The position numbers and the translations under genes are program-made. Shown here one piece after another: positions 58,765 to 64,000 of a stretch of DNA of 64,000 nucleotides (within the stretch, counting starts at the first letter, position 1; the number at the start of each line of letters is the position of its first letter). Under the pieces are notes generated by a model, which was not told the origin of the DNA, ran no database searches, and worked only from the letters and a program-made list of their open reading frames with translations. Source of the DNA: Candidatus Gromoviella agglomerans (GTDB taxonomy: Bacteria; Pseudomonadota; Alphaproteobacteria; CAJXXZ01; G021065005); assembly GCF_021065005.1 (NCBI RefSeq), contig NZ_CP069247.1, positions 1 to 64,000 of the forward strand. The letters are read 5' to 3'.

Positions 58765-58887
58765 GGTTGCGGTCAGAATTCATTCTACAGCCGGAGTGAA
58801 TGAGATCTGCAATTTGCAATGAAAAAGCTATTTTGCTTCTTCAATTCCAGACATTTCCTTCTTTGACTGACAACTCTGGTTGAGATG

Positions 58888-59060
58888 TATTCGAGCAAAT
58901 TCAGCCTCAGATAAAACTTTGCCCCATATTCGAGCAAATTCAGCCTCAGATAAAACTTTGCCCCATATTCGAGCAAATTCAGCCTCAGATAAAACTTTGC
59001 CCCATATTCGAGCAAATTGAGCCTCAGATAAAACTTTGCCCACATTCGAGCAAATTCCAG
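58888..59060. repeat. 39-bp tandem repeat, four copies plus a partial fifth
   Basis: The unit beginning TATTCGAGCAAATTCAGCCT starts at 58888, 58927, 58966 and 59005, with a partial copy from about 59044; the fourth copy has one change (C to G in AAATTCAGCC). Because 39 is divisible by three, both minus-strand frames through it stay open: 58828-59136 (repeat peptide GKVLSEAEFARIW, ATG three bases past the xseA stop) and 58785-59117 (repeat peptide AKFYLRLNLLEYG). Neither resembles a known protein. I treat them as repeat-borne frames, though the first could be a short xseA-linked gene. Confidence 0.92.
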
Positions 59061-59138
59061 AGCCATCTCTTGATCGAAAATACTTTCGTGCACTGAACCC
59101 AATACTTCGTAAATCAATGTTGTATGTTTTAAACAATT

Positions 59139-60452
59139 TTATGTAAATTTATCAACAATTACACTGACATTATCAATTTCATTAAAAATTATGTTAAATT
59201 TATTGAAAGAAATAGCTTCATTTTTTGATTTAATTCTTTGAAAATGATTTGATTCAAGTAAAAAAAAACCACGCTCCATAACTTTATCGTATGACATACT
59301 ATCAAGTAGCTTAGATGCACTTAATAGAGAATTAACCTTCTTTTCAACAATTTTATTGTAGTTAATTTGATTAAATTTTGTCGATAATAAAGATAGTAAC
59401 TTGAATTTTTCAGAAACATTTTTTTGTGGTATTAATATACGTTCAACTTTTGTTGATTTATTGTAAACATAAAACTTCATTGATGAGTACAATTTTGCCA
59501 CAAATTCGTCATATCTTCGAATATATTGATTAAGCATAGTTTCTATCGATCGCAATGAGTTTGCTTTTATAATCAATTTGCTTTCTGCATTGCTTATTAT
59601 CATTTTGCTTTTTCTATACATAAGTTCTATTTTATTATCGATCCATTGAGTTAAATCAGATCTCAGAGGAGCTACCATTTCTGCTGCCGCTGTAGGTGTA
59701 GGAGCTCTTAAATCTGCTGCATAATCTATTAATGTAGTATCAGTCTCATGTCCTATTGCCGATATAATTGGGATTTTACTGTTAAAAACAGCTCTAACTA
59801 TTTCTTCTTCCTGAAATGTCCACAAATCTTCAGGACTTCCACCTCCTCTAGCAATTATAATCACTGCAGTTTTGTTGTTATTACACAATTCTTGATTTGC
59901 CAAGCTTATTGCATTAATAATGCTTTTTATTGCCCCATCACCTTGCATATTTGATCCAAATATTCGTAAATCGCACACCATTCTATCGCGCAATCTGTGA
60001 ATAATATCTCGAATTACAGCTCCAGTAAGTGAAGTTATTACTGCAATTGCTGACGGAATGTAAGGTAATTTTCTGTTATTTGAGAATAGTCCCTCTGCGA
60101 GTAAACGCTTTTTTCTATCTTCCAGCAATTTCATCATATCTCCACTACCTGATAAAGTTATGCTGGCTACAATTAGTTGGTATTTCGATCTCATAATGTA
60201 TGTAGTTAAGCGAGCAGAGCAAATTACGAGAAGGCCATTTTCAAGCTTAAAATCAATTTTAGTACTTCGCCAGCTTATACAGTCTACAACTGCGTTTTCA
60301 TCTTTTAGAGAGAAATATACGTGCCCAGAACTGTGCATAGTTAAACCGGAAATTTCTCCTTTTATGGAGATAGTTGAAAAAGTATTTTCCAATGAAGATT
60401 TTACCAATTTCGAAAATTCGGTTACAGATAAAGGTAGTGAAGTTTCGCTCAT
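59139..60452 (-). CDS. xseA: exodeoxyribonuclease VII large subunit
   Basis: Catalytic subunit of ExoVII, which degrades single-stranded DNA. From ATG 60452 it is 437 residues: the N-terminal OB-fold (LSVTEFSKLVKSSLE, GHVYFSLKDE), the catalytic domain with VITSLTGAVIRDI, IIIARGGGSPEDLW, AIGHETDTTLIDYAADLRAPTPTAA split over adjacent positions, and a long coiled-coil C-terminus. The chosen start gives MSETSLPLSVTE, the usual XseA beginning; a TTG 51 bases upstream is less likely. The small subunit xseB is not seen. Confidence 0.94.
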   Translation of the reverse strand: MSETSLPLSVTEFSKLVKSSLENTFSTISIKGEISGLTMHSSGHVYFSLKDENAVVDCISWRSTKIDFKLENGLLVICSARLTTYIMRSKYQLIVASITLSGSGDMMKLLEDRKKRLLAEGLFSNNRKLPYIPSAIAVITSLTGAVIRDIIHRLRDRMVCDLRIFGSNMQGDGAIKSIINAISLANQELCNNNKTAVIIIARGGGSPEDLWTFQEEEIVRAVFNSKIPIISAIGHETDTTLIDYAADLRAPTPTAAAEMVAPLRSDLTQWIDNKIELMYRKSKMIISNAESKLIIKANSLRSIETMLNQYIRRYDEFVAKLYSSMKFYVYNKSTKVERILIPQKNVSEKFKLLSLLSTKFNQINYNKIVEKKVNSLLSASKLLDSMSYDKVMERGFFLLESNHFQRIKSKNEAISFNKFNIIFNEIDNVSVIVDKFT

Positions 60453-60815
60453 AGAAAAAGTTGTGATAATATCAATCATATTGTGATTTATTATGAAGAT
60501 CAATAATAAGTAGTGTAAGTTTAATCAATACATTCTCTTTAATAATGAGAAATTATGGTAAGTTTTTTATAAAAATTCTCACTTTACACATAAAAACACA
60601 CTTTATATTAAATACAAACATCATTATTATACAATTTCTTGCATTTGTAGATGTTAAATAATATTTGTGACATGATATATCATGGTCAGATGCATAAATT
60701 AGCTTCAGGAGGTAAAGGTGGTCAAGGCAATGTGCGTTTTAAAAGTTTAACTAAAATTAAGCAGTGTATTGAAAATTCTTACTTTACACTTTGATCGTTC
60801 TGAATTTTATAACGA
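60453..60815. other. 363-base gap xseA/thrS with a gene fragment
   Basis: Holds the obgE-like fragment (60678-60794) and an approximate 18-base direct repeat (AAATTCTCACTTTACAC near 60573 and AAATTCTTACTTTACAC near 60773) that roughly brackets it. Otherwise AT-rich and empty. Confidence 0.5.
60678..60794 (+). pseudogene. fragment of an obgE-like GTPase gene
   Basis: One frame reads MHKLASGGKGGQGNVRFKSL before changing to unrelated residues and a stop. This matches the glycine-rich N-terminal Obg domain of ObgE (GGKGGxGNxRFKS). Only about 25 codons are present, with neither the start nor the GTPase domain, so it is a remnant or copy. The intact parent gene is presumably elsewhere in the chromosome. 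Confidence 0.75.
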
Positions 60816-62831
60816 TTAGATCGAAGAGTAAAAATCACTTCTGGGATTGTTATATGACATTATCCAACTCTGAATTTCACTCAGCTGAAATATTCGAGTA
60901 TTAGATTTAATTCTAACTGATACAGATTTACTGATTAACTCTTTTTTTCCAATAATCATTACGCAAGGAATTTTTTTGATTCTTATATTATCTGATAGTC
61001 TGTAATCCAGTGTTTCAGATCTATTGTCTAAAGTTGCTCTTATATTGATATTTTTGAGTAAATTTACTACATTTCTCGAATATTCGACAATATCATTTGC
61101 ATCAGAAATCGGAATTACCTTGACCTGAATTGGAGCAAGCCATAAAGGGAACCATCCCTCATAATGTTCGATCAAAATGCCAATAAACCTGTGCATAGAT
61201 CCTAAAATTGCTCGATGAATCATCATAGGACGTACATGTTCGTTTGAAGAATTAACATAATTAATATCTAATCTCGATGGCATTACAAAATCTAACTGTA
61301 CTGTTCCGCATTGCCAATCTCTTCCTAATGCATCTCTAATCACAAATTCCAGTTTAGGACCATAAAATGCACCATCTCCAGTACTTATTATCGGGTTTAT
61401 TCCACTACATTTTGTTCCTTCAAGAAGCAATGACTCCATCTTATTCCACAAATCATCATCTCCAGCGCGATTTTCTGGACGAGTGGCAAATTTTACTACA
61501 AAATTAACAAATCCAAAGTCTTCATACACATCTTTTAGCATGCTGCAAAACATTTTGGTTTCTTCGATAACCTGTTCTTCAGTGCAAAATATATGTGCGT
61601 CATCTTGAACGAATTGTTTCACCCTCATAAGACCATGTAATGACCCCGATGGCTCATTTCTATGACAGCAACCGAATTCAAATAACCTTAAAGGTAAATC
61701 TTTGTAGCTCCTGACTTCGGATTTAAAAATCTGTACGTGAGCTGGACAATTCATTGGCTTTATTGCAAAAGAGCCATTTTCTGATTCAAAACAGAACATG
61801 TTTTGTTTAAAATGATCCCAATGTCCTGATAACTCCCATAGCTTTCTATCTATCATCTGCGGAGTATGTACCTCATCATAAAAGTCATTGATTTTATTTC
61901 TCATATAATTTTCGATTGTTTTATACAAAATCCATCCATTTTTATGCCAAAATATAGATCCAGCAGCCTCTTGTTGAATATGAAATAAATCAAGTTTTCG
62001 ACCAAGAGTACGGTGATCAACTTCTTTTATTTTTTCCAACATTTGTAAATGCTCATTTAGCTTGTGCTCGCTATTCCAACAAGTTCCATAAATTCTCTGT
62101 AACTGAATATTCTCTGCATCATTTCTCCAGTAGACTCCAGATGTATGCGTGAGTTTAAAATACTTCTCTGTCCCAGTTTGGTGCCCTCTAAAATTGGAAG
62201 ATATATCAACAAATTCCTGATCATTCATATGCAAAGTACTAGTTAATTCCTGATCATTCATATGCAAAGTACTAGTTAATTCCTGATCATTCATATGCAA
62301 AGATACACCAATTAATTCATTTGAATCTAGTTCGGAAATTAACTCCAATCTTAGTAACTCACGATTGCTATTCAACATAGACAATGCATTCTTCAATGTA
62401 ATCAGTCTTTGATTGATTTTGTAATTTTTATTTACAATTTTGTGCATTTCTTCCTCTAATCTTTCAAGATTGTTTGAGATATCTGCATTAGAAAGAGTTG
62501 AATCTTCAACATAAATATCGTAGTAAAATCCATTCTCATTTGTCGAACCAGACACTAATTGAATTGATTTACCATAAGTATTTTTTAAAGCATGTGCTAA
62601 AATACATGCTGTGTCGTAGCGTAAAATTTCTAAACCTTGAGGAGAATCAGGAGATATATTCTCAATTATCGAATCATTTTTCAATTCACTTAATTTTGTT
62701 GATAAATTTTTAAAAATTCCATTAACTTTTGCACCTACAGAGTTGACTTTCATGTTTAGGAAAAATTCATACAAAGAGATATCTTCTCTTTGAACCGTCA
62801 CAGCTTTATTTTCGTATATAAAATTCAACAT
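60816..62831 (-). CDS. thrS: threonyl-tRNA synthetase
   Basis: Class II synthetase with, in order, a TGS domain (about 1-60), an N2 editing domain (about 65-230; DTACILAHALKNTYG), and a catalytic core with RNEPSGSLHGLMRVKQFVQDD, the zinc-binding MNCPAHVQIF, GRDWQCGTVQLDF and RAILGSMHRF, plus an anticodon-binding domain. From ATG 62831 it has 671 residues, within the family range. Two and three-quarter copies of an 11-residue unit (HMNDQELTSTL) lie in the editing domain as an in-frame 33-bp DNA repeat. Further upstream starts (ATG 62864, TTG 62867) add a hydrophobic stretch. Confidence 0.96.
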   Translation of the reverse strand: MLNFIYENKAVTVQREDISLYEFFLNMKVNSVGAKVNGIFKNLSTKLSELKNDSIIENISPDSPQGLEILRYDTACILAHALKNTYGKSIQLVSGSTNENGFYYDIYVEDSTLSNADISNNLERLEEEMHKIVNKNYKINQRLITLKNALSMLNSNRELLRLELISELDSNELIGVSLHMNDQELTSTLHMNDQELTSTLHMNDQEFVDISSNFRGHQTGTEKYFKLTHTSGVYWRNDAENIQLQRIYGTCWNSEHKLNEHLQMLEKIKEVDHRTLGRKLDLFHIQQEAAGSIFWHKNGWILYKTIENYMRNKINDFYDEVHTPQMIDRKLWELSGHWDHFKQNMFCFESENGSFAIKPMNCPAHVQIFKSEVRSYKDLPLRLFEFGCCHRNEPSGSLHGLMRVKQFVQDDAHIFCTEEQVIEETKMFCSMLKDVYEDFGFVNFVVKFATRPENRAGDDDLWNKMESLLLEGTKCSGINPIISTGDGAFYGPKLEFVIRDALGRDWQCGTVQLDFVMPSRLDINYVNSSNEHVRPMMIHRAILGSMHRFIGILIEHYEGWFPLWLAPIQVKVIPISDANDIVEYSRNVVNLLKNINIRATLDNRSETLDYRLSDNIRIKKIPCVMIIGKKELISKSVSVRIKSNTRIFQLSEIQSWIMSYNNPRSDFYSSI
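62212..62302 (-). repeat. 33-bp in-frame tandem repeat inside thrS
   Basis: The unit AATTCCTGATCATTCATATG followed by 13 more bases starts at 62212, 62245 and 62278; the third copy covers 25 bases before diverging. No mismatch between copies. It encodes the repeated HMNDQELTSTL unit in the editing domain region of ThrRS. Confidence 0.93.
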
Positions 62832-63329
62832 GATAATAATTTGCAATAATTGCAATGATATCATCAAAAATACAATAAAAATATATCTTTAGAAATAACT
62901 CTGCCAAGAGTTTTGTCAAATTAAACAATATTTCAATTGAATTGATACTAAAATCATTTCATTAATCGTTCTCTTTCTTTTGTGTTGCATTTTGATGCAA
63001 GACTTAACATATGATCGATTAGTATTGTGAGAATTTTATATTATGGACTGCAAATTAGATGATAATATACAGTAACAAGTAAATTTTAACATAAAATCAA
63101 CAAATCTTACACCATCATTAGTAATTTTCACCAAAGATGATGTATTTTGTATATGTGCTCTCTTTATCTCAGAAGAAATAGATCCGTGTCCGAGACTAAA
63201 TATCTTCCATCTCCTGAATCAAATTTCCATTATGAGAGCAAACATAATAAAAATATATAACCAAGCATTCCTTTACAGAACAAAGACAACATTTAAGAGT
63301 AAAATTTCTATGTAAAACAACAGTTATAG
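62832..63329. other. about 500-base gap thrS/atpD with a decayed tgt fragment
   Basis: Downstream of atpD, where atpC (F1 epsilon) is usually found, there is no coding frame; instead there is the tgt-derived segment at 63110-63220 and AT-rich filler. Confidence 0.5.
63110..63220 (-). repeat. diverged copy of an internal tgt segment
   Basis: 63110-63205 aligns with 55643-55738 of tgt at an offset of 7,467 bases with four mismatches in 96 bases, all transitions. After a one-base deletion a further weak match (CTCCTGAATC) continues to about 63220. Same orientation as tgt. It is intergenic and has no intact frame. Confidence 0.92.

Positions 63330-64000
<671 letters not shown>

Overview
The window looks like the chromosome of an obligate intracellular alphaproteobacterium, rotated so that base 1 is the dnaA start codon. 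The evidence is an AT-rich sequence (roughly 30% G+C by eye), a CckA-type hybrid kinase, alphaproteobacterial versions of RecF, DnaN and GyrB, ProP-like and other MFS carriers of the kind found in intracellular Rickettsiales/Holosporales, long AT-rich intergenic spacers, few operons, scattered cell-wall genes and large secreted proteins without recognisable relatives. A Holosporales-like symbiont is my best guess; the species is not identified. There are no rRNA genes, CRISPR arrays or recognisable insertion sequences.

Layout. 1-10.8 kb (+): dnaA, dnaN, recF and gyrB, a 700-aa secreted orphan, an MFS carrier, a holB-like gene, and tRNA-Gln(CUG). 11-13.4 kb (-): mraY-murD. 13.5-20.2 kb: mnmA and a 147-bp exact copy of part of itself, tRNA-Leu(CAG), ftsW, a murG-murC fusion, and rlpA. 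20.4-27.3 kb: a UDG-4-like glycosylase, cckA, a secreted orphan, recR, and two small secreted/membrane proteins, one with a dense cysteine cluster. 27.7-33.7 kb: recA, an MFS carrier, dacA, a Sua5-type gene, a [2Fe-2S] ferredoxin, and a small membrane protein. 33.9-37.4 kb (-): tRNA-Ile, leuS, greA. 37.4-41.3 kb: DnaA-like boxes, an mraZ operator and mraZ, comM, ftsQ, and a strong dif-like site. 41.5-47 kb: a secreted orphan, glmM, a possible outer-membrane protein, and pntAA. 47.1-51.2 kb: a truncated rimP, nusA, infB. 51.3-64 kb: kefB-like, miaB, tgt, fabG, dedA, an SSB with two OB folds, xseA, thrS, and the C-terminal half of atpD, which runs off the right edge.

How the parts fit. Most genes are housekeeping: replication and repair, peptidoglycan synthesis and division, translation, and tRNA modification. 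The classical division/cell-wall (dcw) cluster is split over at least four places (mraY-murD, ftsW-murGC, mraZ, ftsQ), yet mraZ still has 10-bp-spaced operator repeats upstream. Peptidoglycan synthesis, lytic processing (RlpA), carboxypeptidase trimming (DacA) and GlmM are all present, so this lineage probably still makes a wall.

The most unusual genome-level feature is a set of short direct-oriented copies of gene pieces left in intergenic DNA. The pieces come from mnmA, comM, tgt (twice), ssb and an obgE-like gene, and they range from identical to partly decayed. In addition there are tandem expansions of 24, 33 and 39 bp, one of which adds two extra 11-residue repeats inside ThrRS. Other notable items are the dif-like site at 41.3 kb (which would put dnaA near the terminus), the MurG-MurC fusion, the tandem-OB SSB, a RimP lacking its C-terminal domain, and the cysteine-clustered membrane protein.
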